NCBI GenBank assembly: GCA_031419835.1
Contig: JANOLP010000210.1
Coordinates: 1-29,770, forward strand
Reading direction: 5' to 3'
Length of the DNA: 29,770 bases
Origin: JALYOK01 sp031419835
GTDB lineage: Bacteria > Pseudomonadota > Gammaproteobacteria > Burkholderiales > JALYOK01
Below are positions 15,667 through 23,794 of this stretch, in pieces. Numbering within the stretch: the first letter of the stretch is position 1; each line of letters opens with the position of its first letter. The notes under the pieces are model-generated. The model was not told the origin of the DNA, made no database searches, and worked only from the letters and a program-made list of their open reading frames with translations. The position numbers were made by a program, and so were the translations under genes.

Positions 15667-17724
15667 ATGCCCAAGTACAGCACTGAAGCACTCAGGACCA
15701 TTGCCCTCGTAGGCCACGCGGGCGCCGGCAAAACGAGCCTCGCAGAAGCGTTGCTCCACAAAGCCGGCGCCATCACCACACCCGGTACAATCGAACGCGG
15801 CACGACGGTCTGCGATTTCGATCCGCTCGAAAAACAACATCAACATTCCCTCAATTCCGCCGTCGTTCACTTCGACGATCAAGGCACCCACGTTCACCTC
15901 ATCGACACGCCCGGCTATCCGGATTTCATGGGCCAGGCCATCGGCGCATTGCCTGCCGTCGAGACTGCGGCCATCGTCATCAACGCGCAAAACGGCATCG
16001 AGCTCATCACCCATCGTATGATGAATTGGGCAGAGAAACGCAAGCTCTGCCGCGCGATTATCATCAATAAGATCGATGCGGAAAATCTCGATCTGCCGGG
16101 ATTGCTCGCCGACATTCAGGAAACGTTCGGCAAGGAGTGCTTGCCGATTAACTTGCCCGCCGATGGCGGAAATAAAGTCGTCGATTGTTTTTTCAACCCA
16201 TCCGGCGATGCAGATTTTTCGTCCGTCGCGTCCGCCCACAGTGCCATCATCGATCAAACTGTCGAAGTCGACGAAGACCTAATGGCAATCTATTTGGACA
16301 AAGGCGAAGTCACGCCGGAGCAGTTGCACGCGCCGTTCGAGAAAGCCCTGCGCGAAGGGCATTTGATTCCGGTGTGTTTTGTTTCCGCGCGCACCGGCGC
16401 GGGTGTCGGCGAGTTATTCGATATTTTCGCGAAGCTCATGCCGAATCCGCTCGAAGGCAATCCGCCGTTATTTGTCACAGGCGAAGGTGACAAGGAAGAA
16501 GAATTCCACTCCGACCCCGATCCGAAAAAACATGTGCTCGCCCACGTGTTCAAAGTCACCGTCGATCCCTTCGTTGGTAAGCTCGGCGTGTTTCGTGTTC
16601 ATCAGGGCACGATCACCAAGGACAGTCAGCTCTATATTGGTCACGCTCGAAAACCGTTTAAGGTAGGCCATCTTTTCATGCTGCAAGGCAAGGACCATGT
16701 CGAAGTTGATGCGGCGATTCCCGGCGATATCGCCGCTGTTGCCAAAGTCGACGAGATCGAATTCGATTCCGTATTGCACGATTCGCCGGAAGACGAGCAC
16801 ATTCATTTGCGTCCGTTAGAGTTTCCCAACCCGATTTACGGCATCGCTATCGAGCCGAAAAAGCGCGGCGACGAACAGCGGCTGCACGACATTCTCGCCA
16901 AGCTTTCGGCGGAAGATCCCTGTTTTCAAGTCGAGTTGTCACCGTCGACCAACGAAACGATTCTGCGCGGACTCGGCGATTTGCATATGCGCACTATGCT
17001 GCAACGTATGGCGGAAGTTTACAAAATGGAAGTCGCGACCCACCCACCGCGCATCGCCTATCGCGAGACGGTGATGGGGGATGCCGAAGGCCATCATCGC
17101 CACAAAAAGCAAACCGGCGGCGCCGGACAATTCGGCGAAGTTTTCTTGAAAATAGAACCATTGCCGCGCGGCGCCGGCTTTGAGTTTTTGGACAAAACCT
17201 ACGGCGGTTCGATACCCCATCAATTCATCCCGGCGGTTGAAAAAGGCGTGCGCATGGTGCTGGAGGCTGGGCCGTTGGCCGGCTATCCGATGCAAGACGT
17301 GCGCGTCACCGTCACCGACGGCAAACACCACCCCGTCGACTCAAAAGAAATCGCCTTCGTCAGCGCTGGCAAGAAAGCATTTTTGGATGCCATCGAAAAA
17401 GCGCGCCCGATCATTCTCGAACCGATCGTCAACATGCAGATCACCACGCCAGATCCGTTTGTAGGCGACATTACTGGCGATTTCTCTTCACGTCGCGGCC
17501 ACATCACCGGCACCGACGCTGCGCGCGGTAACGTTTCCATCGTCGCAGGACGAGTGCCGATGTCGGAAGTCAGCGACTATCAATCGAAACTCAAATCCAT
17601 TACCGGAGGCGCCGGTTCCTACGCGGTAGAATTGTCACACTACGAAGCCGTACCACCGCAAGCGCAACAAAAATTGATCGCCGATTACAAAGCCACGCGC
17701 CCACAAGCGAAGGACGATGACTAA
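15667..17724 (+). CDS. fusA2: Elongation factor G paralogue (EF-G-2-like GTPase)
   Basis: This encodes a 685-residue translational GTPase with the five-domain EF-G layout. G1 is GHAGAGKT (16-23), G3 is DTPGYPDF (80-87), G4 is NKID (134-137). Canonical EF-G has DTPGHVDF with a catalytic His, here Tyr84, and the switch I RGITI motif is replaced by a QHQHSLNSAV stretch. These changes are seen in the EF-G-2/EF-G-like branch rather than in main EF-G; members still bind GTP, but their cellular task is poorly known. Domain IV and V are intact (HHRHKKQTGGAGQFGEV; GRVPMSEVSDYQSKLKSITG). The ATG at 15667 has a GGAGGAGAG ribosome-binding site. The stop overlaps the next gene by eight bases. No str-operon genes are nearby. 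Confidence 0.92.
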   Translation: MPKYSTEALRTIALVGHAGAGKTSLAEALLHKAGAITTPGTIERGTTVCDFDPLEKQHQHSLNSAVVHFDDQGTHVHLIDTPGYPDFMGQAIGALPAVETAAIVINAQNGIELITHRMMNWAEKRKLCRAIIINKIDAENLDLPGLLADIQETFGKECLPINLPADGGNKVVDCFFNPSGDADFSSVASAHSAIIDQTVEVDEDLMAIYLDKGEVTPEQLHAPFEKALREGHLIPVCFVSARTGAGVGELFDIFAKLMPNPLEGNPPLFVTGEGDKEEEFHSDPDPKKHVLAHVFKVTVDPFVGKLGVFRVHQGTITKDSQLYIGHARKPFKVGHLFMLQGKDHVEVDAAIPGDIAAVAKVDEIEFDSVLHDSPEDEHIHLRPLEFPNPIYGIAIEPKKRGDEQRLHDILAKLSAEDPCFQVELSPSTNETILRGLGDLHMRTMLQRMAEVYKMEVATHPPRIAYRETVMGDAEGHHRHKKQTGGAGQFGEVFLKIEPLPRGAGFEFLDKTYGGSIPHQFIPAVEKGVRMVLEAGPLAGYPMQDVRVTVTDGKHHPVDSKEIAFVSAGKKAFLDAIEKARPIILEPIVNMQITTPDPFVGDITGDFSSRRGHITGTDAARGNVSIVAGRVPMSEVSDYQSKLKSITGGAGSYAVELSHYEAVPPQAQQKLIADYKATRPQAKDDD

Positions 17725-18076
17725 AACGACTGACGAATTCGTGATCTATCACAACCCGCGCTGCAGCAAGAGCCGCGAAGCGCTCGCTCTGTTGCGGCAG
17801 CGTGGGATTGAGCCGAAGATCATCGAATATTTGAAAACGCCGCCAACAAAAGCGGCGCTACTGGACGTGATAGAAAAACTCGGAATAAAGCCCGACGCAT
17901 TGTTGCGAAAAGGTGAATATCTGTTTAAGGAACAATTTGCCGATCGTGGTTTGTCCGATGAGGAATGCATTGAAGCGATGCTGGAACATCCGGTTTTGAT
18001 CGAGCGGCCGATTGTAATTCATGGAACCCGCGCCGTCATTGGGCGGCCGCCGCAGCTCGTGGTCGAGTTGCTTTGA
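17717..18076 (+). CDS. arsC: ArsC/YfgD family thiol reductase-like protein
   Basis: This encodes 119 residues of the glutaredoxin-coupled arsenate reductase family. The catalytic Cys16 sits in YHNPRCSKSR, and the three arginines that bind arsenate in E. coli ArsC are present as Arg64, Arg97 and Arg110 (ALLRKGE, LIERPIV, IGRPP). The length equals that of E. coli YfgD (119) rather than plasmid ArsC (141), and the PRCSKSR motif is also YfgD-like, so a general role is at least as likely as arsenic resistance. No arsR, arsB or acr3 is nearby. Its ATG lies within the last codons of the EF-G paralogue (eight-base overlap), suggesting co-translation. Confidence 0.9.
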   Translation: MTKTTDEFVIYHNPRCSKSREALALLRQRGIEPKIIEYLKTPPTKAALLDVIEKLGIKPDALLRKGEYLFKEQFADRGLSDEECIEAMLEHPVLIERPIVIHGTRAVIGRPPQLVVELL

Positions 18077-18135
18077 CTTTATTGGCCAAGATGAAGCGGA
18101 CCAATTGATGCCACGCCGTAACGCTTAGACCCTTG

Positions 18136-18178
18136 TAACAATCTTTAACAATCTGCAGGCCAAACTTGGCGGTATATT
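18136..18178 (+). promoter_or_regulatory. Possible mscS control region: tandem TAACAATCT and a -10-like box
   Basis: TAACAATCT occurs twice (18136-18144 and 18146-18154) with a 10-base period, one helical turn apart. TATATT (18173-18178) downstream could be a -10 box, but no good -35 lies at the right distance. A protein binding the tandem sites is possible; this is conjecture. Confidence 0.25.
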
Positions 18179-18249
18179 GTGCGTTGCGGCATCGCTCAAA
18201 CGCTGCAATTGTCAACTGACGTTCCGTCAACGTATTCAAGGAGAGAAAA

Positions 18250-19062
18250 ATGGAAAGTGGAATCAACCAAGCCACGCAATTGCTACAAACTTATGGCATC
18301 CCCTTAATTTGGAAAATTCTCGGCGCGATCGCGATCTGGGTAATCGGTGGCTGGATCATTACCGGCATTCGCAATCTCATTAAGCGCTCCATGTCGGCAC
18401 GAAGCATGGATGCCACGCTGGCGAGCTATATCGATACCAGCGTTGGCGTGTTGTTAAAAATTCTCTTGGTCATCGCCATTCTCGGTACGTTGGGCGTTGC
18501 GACGACATCATTCGCCGCGATTCTAGCGGCCGCGGGCGTCGCGATTGGGTTGGCTTGGTCGGGCTTGCTCGCGAATTTTGCTGCGGGGGTGTTTCTAATT
18601 TTGTTGCGGCCGTTTAAGGTGGGCGATGTGATTGCCGCGGGCGGCGCCAGCGGCGAAGTGAAAGAAATTGGAATGTTCGCAACGACCATGCACACGGCCG
18701 ATAATTTGCGTGTGGTCGTCGGCAACAATAAACTTTTCTCCGACAACATCGTCAACTATTCGGCGAATCCATTTCGCGGCGTCGATTTGCGCTGCCAAAT
18801 TGCACATAGTGTCGATCCGAAAGATGCGATTTCTCGATTGAAGGCGCGCGTGAGCCAAATCGCGAACATTCAGAAAACACCGGAGCCGGTCGTCGAGATT
18901 CTCGAGTTTAATTCCTCGGGTACCTTGCTTGTTGTTCGTCCGTGCTGCAATAACAACGACTATTGGCAGGTTTATTTCGATACCAATAAAGCGATTCAAG
19001 AAGTCTGTGGCGCAGCAGGCTATCCTGTTCCGGAGACTCGTTCCGCTACGCGCCACGTTTAG
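18250..19062 (+). CDS. mscS: Small-conductance mechanosensitive channel
   Basis: This encodes a 270-residue MscS-type channel that opens under membrane tension to release solutes during hypo-osmotic shock. Three transmembrane segments are visible: about residues 20-42, 60-82, and the pore-lining TM3 at 85-120, which has the Gly/Ala packing pattern (AAILAAAGVAIGLAWSGLLA) and the following ANFAAGVFLILLRPFKVGD hinge typical of MscS. The cytoplasmic beta domain and alpha/beta cage follow. Its length is close to E. coli MscS (286). AAGGAGAG with a five-base gap gives a strong ribosome-binding site for ATG 18250. It is separated from arsC by 173 bases and probably has its own promoter. Confidence 0.94.
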   Translation: MESGINQATQLLQTYGIPLIWKILGAIAIWVIGGWIITGIRNLIKRSMSARSMDATLASYIDTSVGVLLKILLVIAILGTLGVATTSFAAILAAAGVAIGLAWSGLLANFAAGVFLILLRPFKVGDVIAAGGASGEVKEIGMFATTMHTADNLRVVVGNNKLFSDNIVNYSANPFRGVDLRCQIAHSVDPKDAISRLKARVSQIANIQKTPEPVVEILEFNSSGTLLVVRPCCNNNDYWQVYFDTNKAIQEVCGAAGYPVPETRSATRHV

Positions 19063-19131
19063 CATCCGCCGCGCGAGATGGCATCAGGCAACTAACGTAA
19101 AATAGCGTTCGCCTTCTCCTAAGCCTCACAC

Positions 19132-20157
19132 ATGCTCGTCCTCGGCATCGAAACTTCCTGCGATGAAACCGGCATCGCGCTCTATGACACGGTGCGCGGC
19201 CTACTCGGCCACGCACTGCACACGCAAGTTGCCATGCACGCGGATTATGGCGGCGTGGTGCCAGAGCTTGCGTCACGCGATCACATTCGCCGCGTGCTGC
19301 CGCTGACGCAGCGCGTGTTGCGTGGCGCGAATGCGAGCTTGGAAGACGTTGATGCAATCGCCTATACCGAAGGCCCCGGCCTCGCGGGCGCATTGATGGT
19401 CGGCGCAAGTATTGGCGCGTCGCTCGCTTATGGGCTTGGCATTCCCGCCATCGGCGTGCATCATCTCGAAGGCCATTTGTTGTCACCGCTGTTATCCGAT
19501 CCCGCGCCGACTTTCCCGTTTATCGCGTTGTTGGTATCGGGCGGCCACACACAATTGATGCATGTTGCAAACATTGGGCAGTACAAATTGCTCGGCGAAA
19601 CCGTCGACGACGCTGCCGGTGAAGCGTTCGACAAAAGCGCGAAGCTGCTCGGACTGGGCTATCCGGGCGGACCGGCGCTCGCCAAACTCGCCGTGAGCGG
19701 AAACGCCGATCGTTTCAAATTACCACGGCCAATGATCAATAGCGGCGATTTGAATTTCAGCTTTAGCGGCCTCAAAACCGCTGTGCTCACTGTCACCAAA
19801 CGTGAGCCACTCGATGAGCAAGGCCGTGCTGACCTAGCTGCGTCAACACAAGCGGCAATCGTCGATGTGTTGGCAGAAAAGAGTTTGCAAGCGCTGGCAA
19901 CAACTGGCGCGAAGCGCTTAGTGGTTGCCGGCGGAGTCGGCGCTAATCTACGGCTGCGCGAACGCATGACCCGCGCAGCGGCAGAAAAAAATCTAGAAGT
20001 GTTTTATCCCGCGCTGGAATTTTGTACCGACAACGGCGCAATGATCGCGCTAGCCGGCGCGTTGCGTTTGCAAGCAGGCGCGCTCGGATCGATGTCATTC
20101 GGTGTTAAACCGCGCTGGGATTTGGAAACACTAATGTCCGCGGAGGCGCATGGATAG
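19132..20157 (+). CDS. tsaD: tRNA N6-threonylcarbamoyladenosine synthase subunit TsaD
   Basis: This encodes a 341-residue ASKHA-fold protein that transfers the threonylcarbamoyl group to A37 of ANN-decoding tRNAs, working with TsaB and TsaE. The nucleotide-binding start (GIETSCDETGIALYD), the metal-binding His111 and His115 (HHLEGHLLSPL), the VSGGHTQL loop and the VAGGVGANLRLRE segment are all present, and the length matches the family. ATG 19132 begins the conserved MLVLGIETSCDET. A TAAAAT at 19098-19103 could be a -10 box. The gene is followed by a strong intrinsic terminator (20214-20253) and is convergent with moeB. Confidence 0.97.
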   Translation: MLVLGIETSCDETGIALYDTVRGLLGHALHTQVAMHADYGGVVPELASRDHIRRVLPLTQRVLRGANASLEDVDAIAYTEGPGLAGALMVGASIGASLAYGLGIPAIGVHHLEGHLLSPLLSDPAPTFPFIALLVSGGHTQLMHVANIGQYKLLGETVDDAAGEAFDKSAKLLGLGYPGGPALAKLAVSGNADRFKLPRPMINSGDLNFSFSGLKTAVLTVTKREPLDEQGRADLAASTQAAIVDVLAEKSLQALATTGAKRLVVAGGVGANLRLRERMTRAAAEKNLEVFYPALEFCTDNGAMIALAGALRLQAGALGSMSFGVKPRWDLETLMSAEAHG

Positions 20158-20213
20158 TGCCTCTCAGGCCATGCATCGCTAGGATGCAAAGCGAATAAAC
20201 TTTGTGGCATCGC

Positions 20214-20253
20214 AGGGTGGATCAAGTCCCACAGGGACGGATCCACCTTTTTT
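20214..20253 (+). terminator. Intrinsic terminator after tsaD
   Basis: GGTGGATC (20216-20223) pairs with GATCCACC (20240-20247), and an inner stem GTCCC/GGGAC (20226-20230 with 20234-20238) closes on an ACA loop. Six T residues follow (20248-20253). The outer stem has the same sequence as the repeat hairpins at 1628-1657 and 20263-20286. Confidence 0.8.
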
Positions 20254-20262
20254 ATTTCCATT

Positions 20263-20286
20263 GTGGATCCGCTTCGCTTGATCCAC
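20263..20286. repeat. GGTGGATCC hairpin repeat next to moeB
   Basis: GTGGATC (20263-20269) pairs with GATCCAC (20280-20286) around CGCTTCGCTT, almost the same loop as at 1638-1647. It begins two bases beyond the moeB stop codon. No T-run follows on the minus strand, so it is at best a weak terminator for moeB. Confidence 0.7.
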
Positions 20287-20287
20287 C

Positions 20288-21034
20288 CTACCCGCCGCAA
20301 ACTTTACATTTCGGATCTTTATTGAGCTTCAGGGAGCGCCATTCCATGTTTAATCCGTCGAGCATCAAGAATCGTCCATTCAACGTCTCGCCACAACCCG
20401 TCAACACTTTGATCGCTTCTGCCGCTTGCATCGCGCCGATAATGCCAACCAGAGGCGCGAACACGCCCATGACAGCGCAACGGGTCTCTTCGAATTCTTG
20501 GTCTTCGGAAAATAAGCAGTTGTAACACGGACTAGACCCGTGACGCATATCGAACACGGAAATCTGCCCATCGAAGCGAATGCCTGCGCCGGATACGAGC
20601 GGCTTTTTGAATTTGACACAGGCGCGATTCACCGCATGGCGCGTGGCAAAGTTATCGCAACAATCGAGCACGACATCGGCTTCGGCGATGCGGCGTTCGA
20701 GCGCTTCGCCAGTCAGCCGTTGGCTGACGGCGATGATTTCGATATAAGGATTTATTCCCAGCAATGTACGGCGCGCCGAGACGGCTTTGGCGACGCCAAC
20801 GGAGTCATTGCGATGAACGATTTGCCGCTGCAAATTGGTGAGGTCGACGACATCGCCATCGCACAGTGTGAGCTTACCAATACCACTGGTCGCCAGATAA
20901 AGCGAAGCCGGCGACCCAAGGCCGCCGGCTCCGATAATCAATGCATGGGATTGATTGAGTTTTTCTTGCCCTTCTACGCCCAGCTCGGACAGCAGAATGT
21001 GCCGGCTGTAGCGCAGAAGCGCGTGATCATCCAC
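20288..21034 (-). CDS. moeB: Molybdopterin-synthase adenylyltransferase MoeB (HesA/MoeB/ThiF family)
   Basis: This encodes a 248-residue E1-like enzyme that adenylates the C-terminal Gly of a small sulphur carrier such as MoaD (or ThiS/CysO-like proteins). The nucleotide loop is GAGGLG (35-40); four zinc cysteines form two pairs, Cys170/Cys173 (CYNC) and Cys243/Cys246 (CKVC); Cys186 lies in the conserved TRCAVMGV loop. There is no C-terminal rhodanese domain, so it is of the short MoeB type. It uses a GTG start at 21034, six bases after the ctpA stop, so it should be the last gene of the gpmA-envC-ctpA-moeB run. MoeB and ThiF cannot be separated with certainty by sequence alone. Confidence 0.92.
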   Translation of the reverse strand: MDDHALLRYSRHILLSELGVEGQEKLNQSHALIIGAGGLGSPASLYLATSGIGKLTLCDGDVVDLTNLQRQIVHRNDSVGVAKAVSARRTLLGINPYIEIIAVSQRLTGEALERRIAEADVVLDCCDNFATRHAVNRACVKFKKPLVSGAGIRFDGQISVFDMRHGSSPCYNCLFSEDQEFEETRCAVMGVFAPLVGIIGAMQAAEAIKVLTGCGETLNGRFLMLDGLNMEWRSLKLNKDPKCKVCGG

Positions 21035-21040
21035 GCGAGA

Positions 21041-22459
21041 TTACGTGGCTTGCGGCTTCGCGATAACCGGCAAACCTTTGAGGTGATTCAACGCCTGATC
21101 CATTTGGTAATCGGGCTTCTCGCCATTCGGGCCCAAGGCTTCCGGCTTCTTCGCTTTATCGCCACCGGCGGCAGATTTTTGCTCGGGCTTTGTTTCGGTT
21201 TTCGCTTCCGGTTTCGGCTGCGGCATCGCATCTTTATCGGTCGGATTGGAAAGATGCCGCTCCAGATCCGCTTCGCGAATACCCAATTCCGCCCCGGGCG
21301 AATTCGGGTCTTCGACGATCACGTCGGGCACAATGCCTTTGGCCTGAATCGAGCGGCCATTCGGCGTGTAATAACGTGCTGTCGTAAGCTTGATTGCAGT
21401 GTTATTGGCAAGCGGCACGATGGTTTGCACCGAGCCTTTGCCAAACGTTTGGGTGCCCATCACGGTCGCGCGTTTGTGATCTTGCAATGCGCCGGCGACA
21501 ATTTCCGAAGCAGAAGCCGAACCGGCATTTACCAACACCACCATCGGTACTTTCTTAATGCCTTCGGGCAACTTCGCGATGTAATCGTCACGGAAATTGC
21601 CGCGCAAATAATTTTCGCGCGAAGCGTTTAGTTTCATTTTCGAATCTTCGGTGCGCCCATCGGTATAAGTCACCAATACGTCCTGCGGCAAGAATGCCGC
21701 TGAAACGGCGACGGCAGAATTCAGCAATCCGCCCGGGTCGTTACGTAAATCGAGTACCAACCCTTTCAAGTTGCCGCCGTTTTTCTTATACGTTTCTTGA
21801 ATCGCCTGGGCCAAATTCTCGCCGGTATGTTCTTGAAACTGCGAAATCCGAATCGAGGTATAACCCGGCTCGAGTTCTTTCATCTTGACGCTTTTGACTT
21901 TGATGACGTCGCGCGTCAGTGTAAAAATCAGCGGACTTTGTTCGCCTTTGCGCAACACCGTCAGTTTGATGTTGGTGCCGGGCTTACCGCGCATACGCTT
22001 CACCGCATCATTCAAGTTCAAGCCCTTCACCGCGGTGTCGTCAAGCTTGATGATGAGATCGCCGGATTTCAACCCAGCTTTGAAGGCGGGCGAATCGTCG
22101 ATCGGCGATACAACTTTAACGAATCCATCTTCCATGCCAACTTCGATGCCTAGGCCACCGAATTCGCCTTGGGTACCGACTTGAAGTTCTTTAAACGACT
22201 CCGCGTCCAAATAAGCGGAATGCGGATCAAGGCCGGACACCATGCCGGTGATCGCCTCTTTGATAAGCTTTTTGTCTTCAACCGGCTCGACGTAGTCGCT
22301 CTTAATGCGGCCGAAGATTTCGCTGAAAGTACGCAACTCCTCAACGGGGAGTGGCGTTGGCGCCGGTTTATCGGCAATCGCGGAGAAATTCAGGCTGATC
22401 AACACACCGATGACCGCGCCTGTTACCACTAGTCCAACCTTTTGCATCTTGCTACCCAT
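21041..22459 (-). CDS. ctpA: Carboxy-terminal processing protease (S41 family)
   Basis: This encodes a 472-residue periplasmic serine protease anchored by an N-terminal segment (about residues 7-29). A PDZ domain spans roughly residues 95-175 and the S41 core follows. The Ser-Lys dyad is recognisable: the nucleophile Ser in NAGSASASEI (about Ser316) and the Lys in GTQTFGKGSVQ (Lys341), 25 residues apart as in tail-specific proteases. A Lys/Glu/Pro-rich C-terminal region extends beyond the catalytic domain. Such proteases process or degrade envelope proteins and, in several bacteria, peptidoglycan hydrolases, which fits the neighbouring envC. ATG 22459 has GGAG about 11 bases upstream. It follows envC by 69 bases. 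Confidence 0.95.
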   Translation of the reverse strand: MGSKMQKVGLVVTGAVIGVLISLNFSAIADKPAPTPLPVEELRTFSEIFGRIKSDYVEPVEDKKLIKEAITGMVSGLDPHSAYLDAESFKELQVGTQGEFGGLGIEVGMEDGFVKVVSPIDDSPAFKAGLKSGDLIIKLDDTAVKGLNLNDAVKRMRGKPGTNIKLTVLRKGEQSPLIFTLTRDVIKVKSVKMKELEPGYTSIRISQFQEHTGENLAQAIQETYKKNGGNLKGLVLDLRNDPGGLLNSAVAVSAAFLPQDVLVTYTDGRTEDSKMKLNASRENYLRGNFRDDYIAKLPEGIKKVPMVVLVNAGSASASEIVAGALQDHKRATVMGTQTFGKGSVQTIVPLANNTAIKLTTARYYTPNGRSIQAKGIVPDVIVEDPNSPGAELGIREADLERHLSNPTDKDAMPQPKPEAKTETKPEQKSAAGGDKAKKPEALGPNGEKPDYQMDQALNHLKGLPVIAKPQAT

Positions 22460-22528
22460 AGGAACTAATCTCCGTAATAATCATTTTCGCCTGCGAAACT
22501 ACTTTTTGAGGCGCAGCAACCTCAAGAT

Positions 22529-23794
22529 TTAACGCGCCACCCACCCCATCGGATCGAATGGTCTGCCGCGGTGACGTAATTCAAAGTATAAACCGGATTC
22601 CGGATTCCCGCCGCTGTTTCCCACGCTGGCAAGGGTTTCGCCGCCCTGCACGCGATCGCCGGTTTGCTTGAGTAGCGCCTCGTTGTTACCGTAAACGCTC
22701 ATGTAACCATTGCCGTGATCAATTACCGCCAAATTACCAAAACCACGCAACCAGTCAGCGAACACCACGCGCCCCGCCGCAACCGCTTTGACTTCCTGCC
22801 CCTCACCGGCGCGGATGAACAATCCGGACCAGCTAACGCCGCTATCACTGCGTGGACTACCAAAGCGGTTGGTTAGTTCCCCGCGCACCGGCAAATGCAA
22901 GCGGCCGCGCAGCTTGCCGAACGCAAGGCCGTCCAAATCATCGTCTGGTAAGGTGTCATTGCGTGCCACGACCGCCGCCGATTCTTGTTTCTCGCCTTTG
23001 CCTTGGCGCTTAGCTTGCGCCTGGCGCTTCAATACTAGCTCGCGCAACGCGGCACGCCGCGCTTCTTCTTTCTTCTTAATCATCAAAGCCAACCGCTCGA
23101 TCAGCTTGGTCATCCGCGCCTCGTCACGCTTTAGCGTCGTGATTTCTTTGCGGCTCTTTTGAATTTCATTACCGATTTTGGTCAACAACTGGCGTTTCTT
23201 CTGTCGCACTTGTTCCAATTGTGCTTTTTCTTCGCGCTCTTTTTCTTCAATCGCTTTCAACTCGGCGCTTTTGGCCTTTACTTGCTCAGTCAACGCGTTC
23301 AGTTCCGCTAAGTCCGTCCGCAGCGCTTGGATTTCCCCGGCATGAGCGCGGGCGATATACTGGTAATAGCGTAACAATCGCGAAATTTCCGCCGGATCTT
23401 TGCCGCTTAACAACAGCGCCGTCGCGTTTTGCGAGCTATGGACATAGCGGGCCGTCAGTAATTTTTCCAGTTGCCCCTGGCGGCGCTTTACCGATGCCTG
23501 GACCGTACTGCTTTTTACGTGCAACTGATTGGTTTCCGCCTTGGTTTTGCGCTGTTCTTGGTTTAGGTTGGACAGCGTGCGATTGGATTCGCTGATCGCC
23601 TTCTCGGAATCCTGCAACGCATCACGGACTTCTACTTTCGATTCTTCTTGCTCGGTGAGTTCTTTTTTTAGTTCTTCGATGCGCTCGCGCAGTTCTTTAA
23701 GCTCATCTTTGGGCGCCGCGAAACTACATGTTATCGACGCCGCAAGCGAAAGCGCAGCGAGTAAATTCAGCAGACGAAAAACAGGGAGCGTGAT
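22529..23794 (-). CDS. envC: Murein hydrolase activator EnvC (degenerate LytM/M23), non-standard start
   Basis: EnvC is a periplasmic coiled-coil protein that activates amidases for cell separation. A long coiled coil (about residues 28-285) precedes a LytM domain whose zinc ligands are missing: the usual HxGxD segment reads SWSGLFIRAG, the YxHL loop reads VYGNNEAL, and HxH reads FELRH. This is as expected for a non-enzymatic activator. The first ATG/GTG/TTG in frame is the TTG at 23617, well inside the coiled coil. The 59 codons upstream encode a perfect signal peptide (TLPVFRLLNLLAALSLAAS, likely cut after CSFA) and the start of the coiled coil. I place the start at ATC 23794, which overlaps the gpmA stop as TAATC. 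This gives 421 residues. Confidence 0.85.
   Translation of the reverse strand: MTLPVFRLLNLLAALSLAASITCSFAAPKDELKELRERIEELKKELTEQEESKVEVRDALQDSEKAISESNRTLSNLNQEQRKTKAETNQLHVKSSTVQASVKRRQGQLEKLLTARYVHSSQNATALLLSGKDPAEISRLLRYYQYIARAHAGEIQALRTDLAELNALTEQVKAKSAELKAIEEKEREEKAQLEQVRQKKRQLLTKIGNEIQKSRKEITTLKRDEARMTKLIERLALMIKKKEEARRAALRELVLKRQAQAKRQGKGEKQESAAVVARNDTLPDDDLDGLAFGKLRGRLHLPVRGELTNRFGSPRSDSGVSWSGLFIRAGEGQEVKAVAAGRVVFADWLRGFGNLAVIDHGNGYMSVYGNNEALLKQTGDRVQGGETLASVGNSGGNPESGLYFELRHRGRPFDPMGWVAR

Noticed and set aside
15520..16257. A 245-codon minus-strand open frame opposite the start of the EF-G paralogue
   Set aside because: The EF-G G1, G3 and G4 motifs are on the plus strand in the same bases; the antisense product is low-quality sequence with no motif.
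17717..18076. An arsenic-resistance locus
   Set aside because: The ArsC-like gene is of the YfgD type and there is no arsR, arsB, acr3 or arsH nearby.
20288..21034. MoeB fused to a rhodanese domain (MoeZ/UBA4 type)
   Set aside because: The protein ends at the second zinc Cys pair (CKVCGG) at residue 248; the only rhodanese gene is separate, at 24620.
20540..21631. A 363-codon plus-strand open frame opposite moeB and ctpA
   Set aside because: It spans two well-conserved genes on the other strand, has no ribosome-binding site, and its product is Arg/Gly/His-rich without recognisable motifs. It is a mirror of codon bias in the real genes.
22529..23617. envC as a 362-residue protein starting at TTG 23617
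   Set aside because: This would remove the signal peptide and the first part of the coiled coil, leaving a periplasmic activator in the cytoplasm. The upstream codons clearly encode these parts.
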